A stretch of DNA of 58,766 bases, taken from assembly GCF_000003605.2 (NCBI RefSeq), contig NW_003155240.1, positions 208,019 to 266,784 of the forward strand, written 5' to 3'. This DNA is from Saccoglossus kowalevskii. Taxonomy: Eukaryota; Hemichordata; Enteropneusta; Harrimaniidae. Below are positions 1-12,100 of the stretch, piece after piece. The notes under the pieces were generated by a model, which was given only the letters and a program-made list of their open reading frames with translations, did not search any database and had not been told where the DNA came from. How positions within the stretch are numbered: the stretch's first letter is position 1; each line of letters begins with the position of its first letter. The position numbers and the translations under genes were made by a program.

Positions 1-964
1 GTGTTCCAGATGAAAATTGAAAAATATTTTGAAAGAGCTGTGTCCTCAGAATCTCATATTGCTCCGGATGTAATTCATTCCTAAAAGAGAATAGAAAAGA
101 AAAAAATATTGGATAATGTATTTTTATGCGGTAGCATAATTAACTTTCAAGACATAATTTTTTGAGTGTCAAATAAAAACAGATTTAGATATAAAATAAA
201 AATGAGTTTTCAAAAAGTAATTGTAAAAATGGTTTTATAAAAAGCCATGTTGTGAGCCACCTTGGTTGCCGTAGTTAACCAAACCTTGTCAAACACAAGA
301 ACTGGCTGGTTTTAAAGCTGCAGCACTGTTGTCAGAACTGTGCATGTATGTTCTAATATTCTATTAGCAATCTTTAGTTTTCTGGTTGATGTGTACCTAC
401 AAGAGATACTCACCAAGATTTGGATATCTTTATATGTATAGTACATGCACCAAAAAACTGAACTTCAGGAGGCTACAAAAAACAAGAAAAAATGATTACA
501 AGTAGTATGTAACCCAAACGACAGAATAGGATGTCTGATACATTGTATCACATACAGGGCTACTCTTGATAACTATTTCACCTGCAGCAAAAATAAAACA
601 CAGAGTGAATAATAATACTTAAATTTGTACATTGAAACATCAAAGTCACATGATCAGATAACCACCAATCAAACTGACTTGCTGTATTAGAGATACAGAA
701 ACTAGAACTCAGACATAAGTGGTTGTCAAAATCTCTTTGATAGTGAGCCACATGATTTGTTTTTGCCCCTCAGTTACAACACTGCACGTGATCTAACTGT
801 AACTTGTTTTCATGGGGCATTCTCTGAATGATTGACCCCCTTGTGTGGCAGTAATAGATAACGCCTGCCTGTCATCTAGATACAAAGTCAGTCTTAGAGA
901 CCTTGTCAGTCTGTGACTAACATAAATTTATAGACAATACCACATTTTAATTTACTCGACACAA

Positions 965-1030
965 TGTCCTTGCTAGGGTTCAAACTCGCAATTCCGAGCT
1001 CAAAGGCAAAAATCTTATCATTTGATGGCA
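965..1030 (-). repeat. Possible tRNA-derived SINE remnant
   Basis: On the minus strand the sequence reads like a degenerate tRNA B-box and tail: GAGCTCGGAATTGCGAG, then TTTGAACCCTAGC. No complete cloverleaf can be drawn. I infer a SINE fragment rather than a functional tRNA. Confidence 0.25.
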
Positions 1031-1799
1031 TAAGTATTTATAAGATGATTATGCAATTAAACAACGTCCACCTGTGATATCTTTCAATATGTAAATGGTA
1101 TGTAAATGACAATGGAAACAAAACTTTAGTACACATTTAATACTCGCACAGTCAGTTGAGCATGATTGGCCAGTACAAACCCTAGGTGTATTTGACATAC
1201 TGAGAGTCAGGTAGTGCACTCCACTCATGAACTCACTCGCATATTTGACCTCCACTCAGTCTGCAGTCCTTGTGTCAGTCAAATACATGAATGAATGCAC
1301 TTCACTTGTGCAATATCTTTTACATGATTTGTAGGCTCTCTCACTCTCTTGGTGGCCATTCATGTCTAAAGTCTACTACGAAAAGTAGAAAACAACACAA
1401 TTTAAAAGACACAAAATTTTTGAATTTTTATTGGTTTGGCTTAGCCTAATAATTTCCTCTGCATGCTTAGACTTAGTTTTGATACAAATCATTCCATTTA
1501 TGTGCAACTAATAGAACAAATATGATAGTTCCCCTTCAAGTAATGAAATTCAAACCTTAGAAGGTTCTAAAAGTATCCAGCAATACTGCCAAGCTTGGGG
1601 CGCCCTCTGTGCCAAGGTCAACCATTTCTGTGCTGTATCTTTGTTTGCAAGATTAGAATCAAAATACAGTTGATGTAGAGCCTGCAATGAATGGTGAAAC
1701 ACGGGTTATAAACATTAATTAAAATCCATCTTCCTTGAATTGATTAAATGAACAGCACTATTATAAAACACACTGTGTATATGTAGTGTTCATTCAAAT

Positions 1800-2099
1800 C
1801 AGGGTTTTTTCTAGAAAAAAAATGCAAGAAGGAGCACTGCAATTCAGCGGTGCCACCAAGATAGGGTTCTTCCTACCAGGGTGTGGATTTTTTGATAATT
1901 CTGAGTTAAAATGGAGCATTCTATGGCTTCGTTGGGGCCAAAATTACTATCAGACAGGTCACAGTTGAAGACTGTGGCCACATGTGGTCCCTGGCCAATC
2001 AGAATTTTATGGTTGCCAGAGTATCTGCTCCCCAGAGTAAGGGGGCGCATGGCCATGGATGGCATGAGGGCACTGCGCCCCTGTTTAAAAAAATCCCTG
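1800..2099. mobile_element. 300-bp non-autonomous element with CAGGG...CCCTG ends
   Basis: The element starts CAGGGTTTTTT and ends AAAAAAATCCCTG, so its termini are short inverted repeats. It is flanked on both sides by the same five bases, CAAAT (1795-1799 and 2100-2104), consistent with a target-site duplication. The inner part has no coding capacity. The superfamily is uncertain: the ends look hAT-like, but 5 bp is shorter than the usual 8-bp hAT duplication. Confidence 0.45.
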
Positions 2100-2369
2100 C
2101 AAATATCATAAAGTAGCAAGTAATTAACATCTATAAACTATATCAAAACTTCATAGTGCATTGTGGGATAGTAAGGCTAAGTTGTATGAGCAGGTGCTCT
2201 TTGTGATTGACAGAGTGTGCTCAATCACAATTCGATTCGATCAAAACAAAACATCATTTTTCGCTATGATTTGAAATTGCAATATGGTCTACAGTTCTCA
2301 ATCATATCTAGTATACATGTACACTGTGTCTAAAATCCACAAAAATATTATACTATACATTATATTATA

Positions 2370-3480
2370 AAATTTAAATTAATTAAATATACAAATGAGC
2401 TTGTTAATTAAGTTGAAACTCAATATTGCATAGCACATATCATATATTGACAGATCAAGTATTAAAGTCTATACCAACTTTTATCTCATTTAGACTATTA
2501 GTTCACAAGATATCAACAAAAATTCAAAATTCATTAAATATCTAAATGAGCTGGTTAATTGAATTGAAACTCAATATTGCATAGCGTATATCTTATAAAT
2601 TGACAAATCAAGTCTATACCAAGTTTGGTCTAATTTGGACTATTAGTTCACAAGAAATTAACAAGAATTCAAAATTAATTAAATATTAATTAATTAGCTC
2701 ATTAATTAAGTTTAAAGTCAATATTGCATAGCACACATCTTATATTGACAGATCAAGTGAGTCTATACCAAGTTTGGTCTCATTCGGACAATTAGTTCAC
2801 AAGAAATTAAGAAAAAATCAAAATTAATTAAATATGCAAATGAGCTTGTTAATTGATTCCTTGAAAAAATAAATCAATGTGTATCTGTACCAGTGGTCAC
2901 TCTGTCTTTGTATCAAGTCTCAGTAAAATCGGTATTGGCATCTCCGAGAAATGATGATGGACACCCAAAAAACTGGATTTTTCAGGATTTTGACATTCAA
3001 AATGGCTGCCAGGCAGCCATATTTGATCAAATCAGGAAATAAATCCCTCACTGTGTCTTTGTACCTAGTATCATTGAATTCAGTCAAGGCATCTTTGAGA
3101 AATATCAATAGACAAACAAAAGCCATGAATAACAATCAAAATGGCTGCCAGTTGGCCATACTTGATCATTTCAAAAAAGTAAAACAACGTGCATCTGTAT
3201 GGGTGGTCTCTTTGTTTTTGTAACAAGTCTCAACAAAATCGGTCAAGCCATGTCCACGATGGACACACAAAGACCAAATTTGACTGAATGTTGGCATTAA
3301 AATGGCCTCCAGTCGGCTATATTTGATCGAATCAGAAAATAAATTGACGTGCACATGTATGGTTGACCACAACCGCGGTTTATAATAGGATTTTAACGGT
3401 ATGTCCCTTGTACCAAGTTTTGTAAAATTGGTCCAGCTATCTTCGAGAAATCACTCCGACGGACTGACGACAGCGAAACT
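2370..3480. repeat. Imperfect tandem repeats, ~140-160 bp units, two related blocks
   Basis: The first block (about 2370-2860) repeats a unit containing ATTAAATAT, GTTAATT, 'CTCAATATTGCATAGC', 'GACAGATCAAGT' and 'TTAGTTCACAAGA' at roughly 140-bp spacing, three to four times. The second block (about 2890-3480) repeats 'AAAATGGCTGCCAG', 'CCATATTTGATC' and 'AAAATCGGT' with AATGGC anchors near 3001, 3140 and 3301. The last unit ends with ACTCCGACGGACTGACGAC. No protein is encoded. Confidence 0.65.
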
Positions 3481-4322
3481 ACAAGCTCAGAATTAATGTA
3501 CTAACAGAAAGCCCACTGGCAATCTGGAGACTTATAACAGGATACATGTATAACACAAATTGTAGGAATAACAAAGAACTTGCAGCATGCCCTTGATATA
3601 CATAGATAAATTCTTGACCAAGTAAGAAATTAGCGGGAAAGCCTCTAATTGGCTGAATATAAAAATTAAAACAATAATACACTGCGGTGGTTTCTACCAT
3701 GTTCGCACTCATGCCATTGTCGTACTTCAGAATCCATATTTTGAAAATGATGCATGATAATTCAGAGTACTATTGAACTTGTATAAAACGAAATAAATAA
3801 AGCGATTAACAAATATTGCATGTTTCAATCACAATGCTTCACAGAAAAATGATTCAAAAATTACTCCAACAATTCTAATAAAATTATAATGATTTTACAG
3901 ATCTTACAGATCCTCAAATCACACAGCTGAGAGTACTAGTACCCACAATGTACTCAAAGAGTGCTACTAGAGTGCAAGCAAATAAGGCACAATATAAACT
4001 GTTTAATTTTCACTGTTTGAAATTGTCATCATTTCAGGATTCCATTGCATTCATGAAGACAAAATAAAAGACACATCTGCAATATACATCTGTCATCGTA
4101 ACGCCGTAAGTTACAGCGTGCCGTCATTTTATGGGGTATTTTCATCCTACCATATTAGGAAATAGAATTCCTAATTAGGCTCATAAGCATCCTCTAATAA
4201 TAAAAAAACAAACATGGCTGCCATCAGGGTTTGACCGGACTCCACACAAAGAAGTCCGCTGATTCTGATCTAAACTTTTTGGAATTCGGCATTCCAATGA
4301 TGTATCCTTGGAAGGAAAAGAT

Positions 4323-4464
4323 GTATAATAATAAGGTTATTATGAGAATACCGGTACCTCAAAGTATGCATGAAGACAGTATGCAGTGCATCGATGCTCC
4401 AGCTGTACTGTCTTTGTGCATACTTTGAGGTATCCTCGTAATAACCTTATACATGTATTATACT
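4323..4464. repeat. Foldback (inverted repeat) element, ~58-bp arms
   Basis: The left arm (about 4323-4381) and right arm (about 4407-4464) are near-perfect reverse complements around a ~25-bp loop. Both arms contain CTCAAAGTATGCA and ATAAGGTTATTA in matching order. As transcribed RNA this would form one long hairpin. It has no terminal features that identify a superfamily. Confidence 0.7.
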
Positions 4465-4637
4465 ATTTATACTAACTTATGAAATTCATGAAAACAATTG
4501 TCTCTCAAGTAATTGAAGTAGTTTACCATATAATTAGCTCTGTTACCGTACTCCTGTTCTATCTTCCTTATATATGGCCCACCTTCAAGTTCTGAGTATG
4601 GTCCTCCTTTTTCACAAGGTGATAGCACCAAAGTGGA

Positions 4638-4845
4638 TACTGTGAAATACTTTATTTTCGCTTGGAATTAATTAATTTTCACAGAAGAAATGATTAAGTG
4701 AAAATAAAATCTAACGATTATACCTTTTTTTCTATATCTTACATTCAACTTGTCAAAAACCAGTGAAAATAAATACCATACAAAACATCCAAAGAGTGTT
4801 TTTAAATTAAATTAATTCCAGCTAAAATAAAGTACCGGTACTTTA
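4638..4845. mobile_element. MITE, family with TACTGTGAAATACTTTATTTT ends (copy 1)
   Basis: It begins TACTGTGAAATACTTTATTT and ends with a degraded complement (AAATAAAGTACC...). It shares its internal order (AGTGAAAATAAAAT, TCTATATCTTACATTCAACT, AGTGAAAATAAAT) with the copy at 22086-22268. It is non-coding. The right end is damaged, so the boundary is approximate. Confidence 0.65.
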
Positions 4846-5968
4846 CATTATTCTCAAAGATGGACTAGAACAGGTGAGTAAAAGGCAAAAAAAAAATTTC
4901 AACAACATTGGGGAAAGTTGGTCAGCATGAGGATTTTAGTGTCTTTGAGAATAGCAGTATGTGATATGTGATAATATGAAAAAAAAAAAATATGAATATT
5001 ACTACAGTGATTACAAGGTAAAAATTTTGTTTTCTCAGCACAACAATCTTTATAGATATTTATAAATTTCAATGGCAGTCACGCTTTTAACCAGCCACCT
5101 GTCTACCTGTCATTTTAGACAGGTAACCCACATTTAAGACAGACACAAAATGTTATTTGACAGGCGGAATGTTTACAAACCTGGCAACTTTTGATTGACA
5201 ATTTCCAGATTTCAAAAAATAGCACTAAATAATCAACAAAAAAATAGACTACAAATACGTGGTGACAGACCAGCTACCGTACTATTATCTTACACTTAAT
5301 TAAATATACTGGTAGATACTGGCACGCCTGGTCACCTGACATGGGGCTTTAGTCAGCAAAGAGTTGATTTCACAACATACAAATCATTTATTCATGAGAT
5401 TTTCAGCTAATAATCTTGACGATTAAAATCATGGGATGGGAGCTGGTGGAAAAATTGAGCAAATTATTTTTTTCATTCACTTAGTTTTGAGCTATATAAT
5501 TTTTTTTTTTTTTGCTTTTTTCTATCAAATATGTTCATATTTTTATATAAGAAATTAATATGGTTACATAAAATAGAAAAACATACACTAACAGAAATCA
5601 CAACAATCATAATCCTACAAACCCCAGGATGAACAGAAGAGATGATTAAAAAACTTTTTTTGTTTTTGCTGATCAATCTTTTTTTTGCTTGTGTTTTGAA
5701 CTATATATAGGCCACAGAAACAAAATTGTTTTGATTCAACGAAAGTTGTTGTGCACACTATGTGCAGTCATTGTCATCTGCTTCCCGACTTTCTACTAAA
5801 CCAAAAACTGTTAATGGTAGTTCTGTCAGTCAACTGTGTGAATAGAAATGTCAATTCTCTTGTCTTTTTAGTGAAATTAGTTAATTTTTTTGAAATATCT
5901 GAAAATTCCAGTCGCTATTACATACCTTTAGTGATGTCGTAGATTAGATGTCTGTGTTTTTTGCGGTG

Positions 5969-6152
5969 TACTGTAAAATCTGTATTAGAAGCCGCAGCTT
6001 CTATTAAAATAGTACAATGCAACAGAGGGAATGCGGCTTCTATTAGAGCAACCACACATATGAGAAATGATGAATTTTTGGTTCTCAATTGTTCAAAAAG
6101 AATGGGTGCGACTTCTATTAGAGATGCGGCTTCTAATACAGATTTTACGGTA
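5969..6152. mobile_element. 184-bp palindromic MITE with 25-bp TIRs (copy 1)
   Basis: Left TIR 5971-5995 and right TIR 6126-6150 match at 24 of 25 positions as reverse complements. TA dinucleotides lie outside both (5969-5970, 6151-6152). The interior is built from repeats of the sub-motif GGCTTCTATTAGAG. A second copy of identical total length lies at 33744-33927, so the boundaries are well supported. TA target duplications suggest a Tc1/mariner-type transposase acting in trans. The open reading frame across it is a by-product. Confidence 0.85.
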
Positions 6153-6680
6153 CTAGTAAATGATCATGCTTTACAAGGGTTGTTTTTTCACCGTCAAATG
6201 TTTCATATTTTGCATATTATGCATATATTGACTTTTCAAATCTGTTGTTTTTATGTTTGCCAGTCGTCCATAATACACACTGTATGTGTCATTGGCAGTC
6301 ATGTCATATTGTGTTCAGTTGCAATGATATGATTTGATAAGGCCACAGATGTGTTGTGGCATATAATTTGGTAACAAAGAATAAAAAAAAAGCTGTTCAT
6401 CGTGGGGTCTGTAGTACCTTCCATGGTACACACTGTAAAAACAGTATAGTCCATGCAGCAGTGTACAAACAATAATGACAAAATGAAGAACTCAAAATAA
6501 CACTGTAATAAGTAAAGAAAAGTAGTTTTTATTCTGTAATTTTTTTTCAAATTTTCTCTGTGAGATAGTGATGATGAGCCCCTAAAATCATCAGTTTGTC
6601 CCCAGGTTTTCATTTGATTGTTTAGTGGGTTATTAATGTACCGGGGTAATTAAATTACGTTTTTGAACGTTTTCCCAAAA

Positions 6681-6870
6681 AGTACACAGACGCTCGGAAC
6701 TTTTCTTGGATAACAAAAAGGACTTAAAGCAGGGTCGGTATACTTAATCATTCGCCGGTACATTCGCCGACCACTCATGCAATAACACATATACCGACCA
6801 TACATAAGTATACCGATTTTTTTTTTTATTATCCAAGAAACGTTCAGAGCGCCTGGGATACAGTACACTT
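6681..6870. repeat. Foldback element beside the first exon of the minus-strand gene
   Basis: The arms AACTTTTCTTGGATAACAAA (from about 6699) and the complement of TATTATCCAAGAAACGTTC (from about 6827) pair. Inner arms GGTCGGTATACTTA and the complement of TAAGTATACCGA also pair. The element ends 20 bp from the splice donor at 6889-6888. Confidence 0.55.
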
Positions 6871-6889
6871 CAATTCATGAATGACTTAC

Positions 6890-6952
6890 CTTTTCGATGT
6901 TCTCAACAGTAATTTCAACAGTTGACACCGGCGACGAGACTTCTTCAGCCAT
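6890..6952 (-). CDS. First coding exon of an unidentified gene (partial)
   Basis: The exon opens with ATG at 6952 in a good initiation context (G at -3, G at +4) and encodes 21 residues, MAEEVSSPVSTVEI... ending ...NIEK. It is followed immediately by a strong donor (AAG|GTAAGTC), so it ends in phase 0. The peptide is acidic and serine/threonine-rich, has no signal peptide, and looks like a disordered N-terminus. I do not recognise the protein, and no downstream exon could be linked in phase. The gene would run toward coordinate 1 and is divergent from the FAM151-like gene starting at 9139. It is an exon call, not a complete gene. Confidence 0.6.
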
Positions 6953-9138
6953 GTCTGGTGCACAGGGGTGATTTGCCCGTATTCAACAATCACACTCTGC
7001 GCCGTCTTTGTGTTGAAACACAAGTTAATATGGCTGTGCAGTCTCCACCGGGAGTTGCAGACTGGCAGTCGGTGCAGTAAACAACAGGCTCACGATAAAC
7101 GCATTGATGGTACGATGCTGTTTGATGTTTTCTTCAAAGTGACGTTACCAACTTGAAATACTATTGGCTCATGTAGATGTAACTGAATTAGTAGCTAAAA
7201 TAAAATACTTGGCAGTATAAAAGTAAACACTTTGCTATTCAGCTTCGTTTTCACATGGAAGTCGCCATTTTACTATATCTTTTGTTCAACCGTGGTGGCG
7301 CACTGCCAGTTGCAACGAGCAGTCCACAAGCCGACAGTCGCACTCAGTAAGTTGTTGGCGGAAGTTTCAAGGCGGTCCAAGCAAAAGTAACAATACCGAC
7401 ACGAAACTTCTCAAATGAATAATGAAGATGGAGATAGATTTTATAAATTGTTGCCGGAATCCTTTTACTATAGCCATTTTCCGATACGATTGCTCAAAAT
7501 CATAATAGTGTTCCCTTCAAGTTAATATTTAATGTTTACCGTCGGAAAATCCCCCAAAAATATATATATTTTTGAACATGTTTTATCCGAAAAATTGTGG
7601 TAACATTATTTCACGAAACTTTAATTCTATATAATAACTATTTTTTGACAATGAGTTGAAGATTTTAATTTTATCGTGATATTTAAGCCGAACTCCAAAC
7701 AGTTCGATACACGTTATTTATCATGAATGCACAAAGCTGATTTGCATTCTATTCATTTGCATATTCATATATGCTCGAACTTTAAAATATACATGATTTG
7801 CGTCAGAAAAATGCTATCATTTCAAAGATGTATTGGATTATACAATAAATTACTAACTTTATAAATTGACTCGAAACTTTGTATTCCAATGGCTGTTCAG
7901 ACACGGAGAATCAATCATTTCAAGCCAGAAGTATTGAAATATTCACCAGAAAACAAGATACAATGTAAATGGGGATGTTTAGAAATCCCTTTTAGTGAAA
8001 TTAGTGTTTAATATTTTTTTTCTAACTACCTACGTAATAAGAACGTTGTTTCTTCTCAGTTTTAGTGTATAACGTACACCATTTCACTACAATAACAATA
8101 AAATTGTTCGTATTTATGTTTTTGCAAAAGTGAGACATTAATAAATAGTTCGGTTGACATATACATTTTTTCTCCCTTTTCTGTAGTACTGTTTGAGGTG
8201 AAACCACTGCAAAAAATTACCGTGCGTAGTGTGGTTATTCAAAATTCAAGGCTGCATATGATGACAGAGTTACTATTGCGTACAGCGCAAATATGGAAAG
8301 GAGATTGATTTAATGCAAATATATATACTCCATTTTACCAAAGAGAATTACAAAATATATTCGGGCCATTATAAATAATATCACAAACAATATTTTCCGA
8401 AATTTATTCGGACCGCGTTGAATGCATTTACAATACATTAATGACATTGACGGATATACTCAGTTAGTACTAGTATTACATTTGAAAATGTCAGATTTTT
8501 ATTTAATATTTTTTAGAAACTAATCAACTGCATATTTTATTTGTTAATAGTACATTGTTCAATATAACCTTACTTTGGCATTCATATATATCGTTATTCG
8601 ATTCATACTATGGTCACGTGATACGTCGAGTCACTTTCTTCGCATAGGATCGTGCGTCTACTACCACTGTGACCATTCGTTAGAAATTTATAACAAATGA
8701 CGACACATACATTTAATGTACAAGAGATGTTCATCTCAACAGTGGGAACAGACGCGGCACTACTAACATTGACTAAGACCGTGTGACAGTGTGTATGAAT
8801 TTTTAGTGAATCTGAACTTCTGAAATCTGAATCTGAAATATTTATTTTATTTTATTTTATTTTATTTTATTTTTTATTTTATTTTATTTTATTTTATTTT
8901 ATTTTATTTTATTTTATTTTATTTTATTTTATTTTATTTTATTTTATTTTATTTTATTTTATTATTATATATTGTGCATGTATATTCGATTACATGTGTT
9001 TCAATAATACTGAAAATACGAGATAGCAAGAATAATTTCCCATAATGCATTGGTGACTTACGGGTGGATACCACACGCGGGGCGTGTTTGCATACGTAAT
9101 GAAATCGAGGTCGATTGAAAATCGGTGTTACGTACCAA
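6953..9138. other. Intergenic spacer between two divergent genes
   Basis: About 2.2 kb separates the first exon of the unidentified minus-strand gene from the start codon of the FAM151-like gene, so promoters of both should lie here. I see no clear TATA box. The only obvious structure is the pentanucleotide microsatellite at 8842-8963. There is no coding exon I can support. Confidence 0.5.
8842..8963. repeat. (TTTTA)n pentanucleotide microsatellite
   Basis: About 24 near-perfect copies of TTTTA with one interruption (an extra T near 8872). It lies less than 200 bp upstream of the FAM151-like start codon, so length variation could affect that promoter; that is inference only. Confidence 0.95.
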
Positions 9139-12100
9139 ATGGGTGACAGCGCCACGGACCAAAAAGTGAGAAATCCTCTTTATATGATAAAAGCACAGCG
9201 TGTGAAGGTATATGCTCCATGGCCTCCCAGTATGGCAAGACGAAACAAACGCTACGCGAAGTACCTAATGCTTTTGATGTGGATTGGCATATGTCTATCC
9301 CTGCTCATATTATTTTCAGCACGGCACACCGGTATAGGTGGGTTATTTTAGTTTTTGTTTCACAAATTCTACTGCATTTGTACGGGTAGCTGGATACTAT
9401 ACTTATAGCACAGCATGGCTGAATTTCCACGATCTGCCACACACACACCAATATTGAATTTATTTCTGTGAGTTTACTACTGCTGCACTGTGTCTGTTTT
9501 ATGGAGTACATTACCATATGGTTGCATGTGCATAATTTTAACATTAATCATGCGTTGTATCATGATTACATGCAGCTTACATATGTTGACTAAAAGAATA
9601 TGTCCGGTGGGATGTTTACCGATTCGTCGTCACCATCATTTTCATCTTCATCATCATGAGACATGTTCACATTTTGTACTATAACATAGGTAGCCTAACG
9701 TGTTTTGGGGTCAATACCGGCAGTGTATCGGCCCATCCGCCTTCGCCATGATCGAACCGATGGGAACGCATATTTAATATTCTGGCAACATCATTTATCA
9801 TAATATAATAATTAACTGTGGTCATTACAATATTATTATTTATCCTCATTGACTCAATAACCCCATTTATAATAAAACTCTGGTATACTGTTGGCCGGAG
9901 CTGTCGCATGCATTACACAATGGCACACGTATTGTCGATGTACAAGCTGCATAAACTATATCGGATATGCCCGTATTAATAGTACGCCACTTCAGTAATA
10001 ATAGTTTTACAGAAAAGACATTGTACTTTTATACTAATTTAAAGTCTATTACTGTTTTACTATTGAACAAAGCGATGTTTTTCTATATTTGGCTGGTAGT
10101 GATGAATTGATGACTGTTGCATCGCCGTCAGACGCACTTGTGTTATGTAGTTTGGCTTGATTCTATTATAATACACAGGCTATGAAATATTAAACGTGTT
10201 TCTTTGAGCAAATAAATATTGTTATGTTATCAGCAGATTATCAAATGTGCGCCACCAACCACGTGGCATCATGATGTGGAGAGATGTACTAGTGTATAGT
10301 CGCTGATAAATAATACGGAGTTCAATTACATAAATAACGCTGTAATTGTTTCCTTTGAGATTGTTATAATAGGGCTGTCTGACCTGTAAGCTTCACTGTA
10401 CATTTATATGTGATATGCTGGGTGTCAACATCGTACATACAGTATATTGTTACTGTATGTTTGTACTCAGGGTTTGTATCATTTTTGTGCTCGTATTTTC
10501 AGTGCAAATTCCGGTTTTATTCATATTATTTCTAAAAGTCTATCACCGTGCGCGTTTAATCAGAGAGAACTCATACTATAGGCGCGTATTCGAGATATTC
10601 AGCGAAATGTTGGCGGTAAATCCCAGAAAATCCTCGCTCCTCAGCGTAGAGTGAACTCATGAATACAACATGTGTTACTACGACAACACACTGGCCGATG
10701 TGCCACTACTTTCCGATGATCCGGCCGAATTAGAAGTAAGCCGTAGTCGATAGATTATTCATAACACCCATGGGATTATGACTGACTTTAAAATGTCAGT
10801 GGGGTTCGCATCGTCAAGCCCCTGTGGTTCGCATAAGTCATTTCTCAGACATGGCTGAACCGATTTTGTTCAAAGTTGATACTAAGACAAGGCTAAGTGT
10901 GAGACATCTGCGAGTTCATACCATTTCGATTCGGTATTAATTGAATTAAATAAGCCCGACACGAGTTCATTCACTCATATTGACTTACGTTGTTTTTGTT
11001 ATGATTCAAAATGGCCGATTGACATTTGTTAGCCCATAATGGCCATGGTCGTTAATATTTCAATGCAGAGGCAGACAATAACAAAAAAAGGCAAGTCGAT
11101 TGACGATTTCAATTGACGGGGAGCATGCCATTCATAGAGTTGAATTAAAATGTATGCCTTCAATACATGATCACATGCAGGATCATGAAAGCAGGCTTTC
11201 AGGACGTCAAGACATAATTTCCTACATCACCAAACATTCCATAACCATTTCATAATATCATAAACAAACACGGATGAAATAAAAAATGTGCTACTACTCC
11301 AAAAACTAAATATGTGAGAGATGTCTCGTATTAGCACAGATAGTGGGTTTGAGCGAGAAGACAAATTGGGATGGTGAATGTAAAATATGGTTAAGTGCTG
11401 TCGTTTTTTGCTGTTACATGTATACGAATACAGAATGTGTAGAAATTGATGATAATATTGTCACGTTTCACCGTCAGTTCAATTGTCTCAATTCTATTTT
11501 TTCTTTAAATTAAGAAACACAAATATTACAAGACGACGGCGCTATTAAGGACACGCCTTTGGATGGTGAAGGTGAGATAGGTCACACACTTGCAGCATAG
11601 TACTTTGAGTGGTAGCATGAATGGGGGGGGGGTTATACTTTTTTTGTGTATTTACGTGATTCAATAATGGGTATATATAATTAGAAATTGTAACTTCGAG
11701 TCAATACACATGAGATGAAAGCCTCGTGAACTCGCCAGACAAACTCATATTTAAAGAAATACACACAATGAATATGCGACCTTGCAATTATGATATTTTC
11801 TGCATGTGAATTTGTTGTTTAAGTGGTTTTGCACGTTTCTTCTGTTATTTTAATTTGCACAATCGTTGTATAGCTATGATGGTTGCATACTCTCACTTAT
11901 TCCCATAAGTGTTGATACTAAATGATAGCTGCCACGCACAAAACGAGGATTTCACAACAGTGGCTCATTGTCGTTTGTACTTATTTCAATTTCATTCTCT
12001 TTTATAAAATAAAGACAACAAACACATACCCCAAGATGACGATCTTAAGGCTGAGCCTTTGGAGGGTGAAGGTGAGATAGGTCACGTAATTTTCACAATT

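Larger units (their letters stand above)
1..6889. other. Repeat-rich region 3' of the 6890-6952 exon; no confident gene
   Basis: I see no confident coding exon here. Because the exon at 6890-6952 (minus strand) ends in a splice donor, this stretch is probably its intron(s), with or without later exons. It contains a possible tRNA-derived SINE remnant near 965-1030, a CAGGG-ended element (1800-2099), imperfect ~140-bp tandem units (about 2370-3480), a long foldback (4323-4464), a MITE (4638-4845), a 184-bp MITE (5969-6152) and another foldback (6681-6870). Short open frames in it look like chance frames or repeat translations. Confidence 0.6.

Noticed and set aside
487-584. Minus-strand possible terminal exon (...SSPVCDTMYQTSYSVVWVTYYL, stop) after TTTTTGCTGCAG.
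   Set aside because: Only one short frame with a decent acceptor; no partner exon in phase and no recognised protein.
4552-4632. Minus-strand stretch reading SPCEKGGPYSELEGGPYIRK... followed by a possible donor (GTAACA).
   Set aside because: The peptide looks coding, but no acceptor gives a phase that fits the phase-0 end of the 6890-6952 exon, and the nearest acceptor lies in a MITE end. Not enough to call.
10676-10735. Possible exon reading MCYYDNTLADVPLLSDD... followed by GTAAGC, in FAM151-like intron 1.
   Set aside because: It would end in phase 0, while every FAM151-like intron is phase 1, and no in-phase acceptor precedes it. It could be an alternative first exon only if the downstream frame changed, which breaks the protein.
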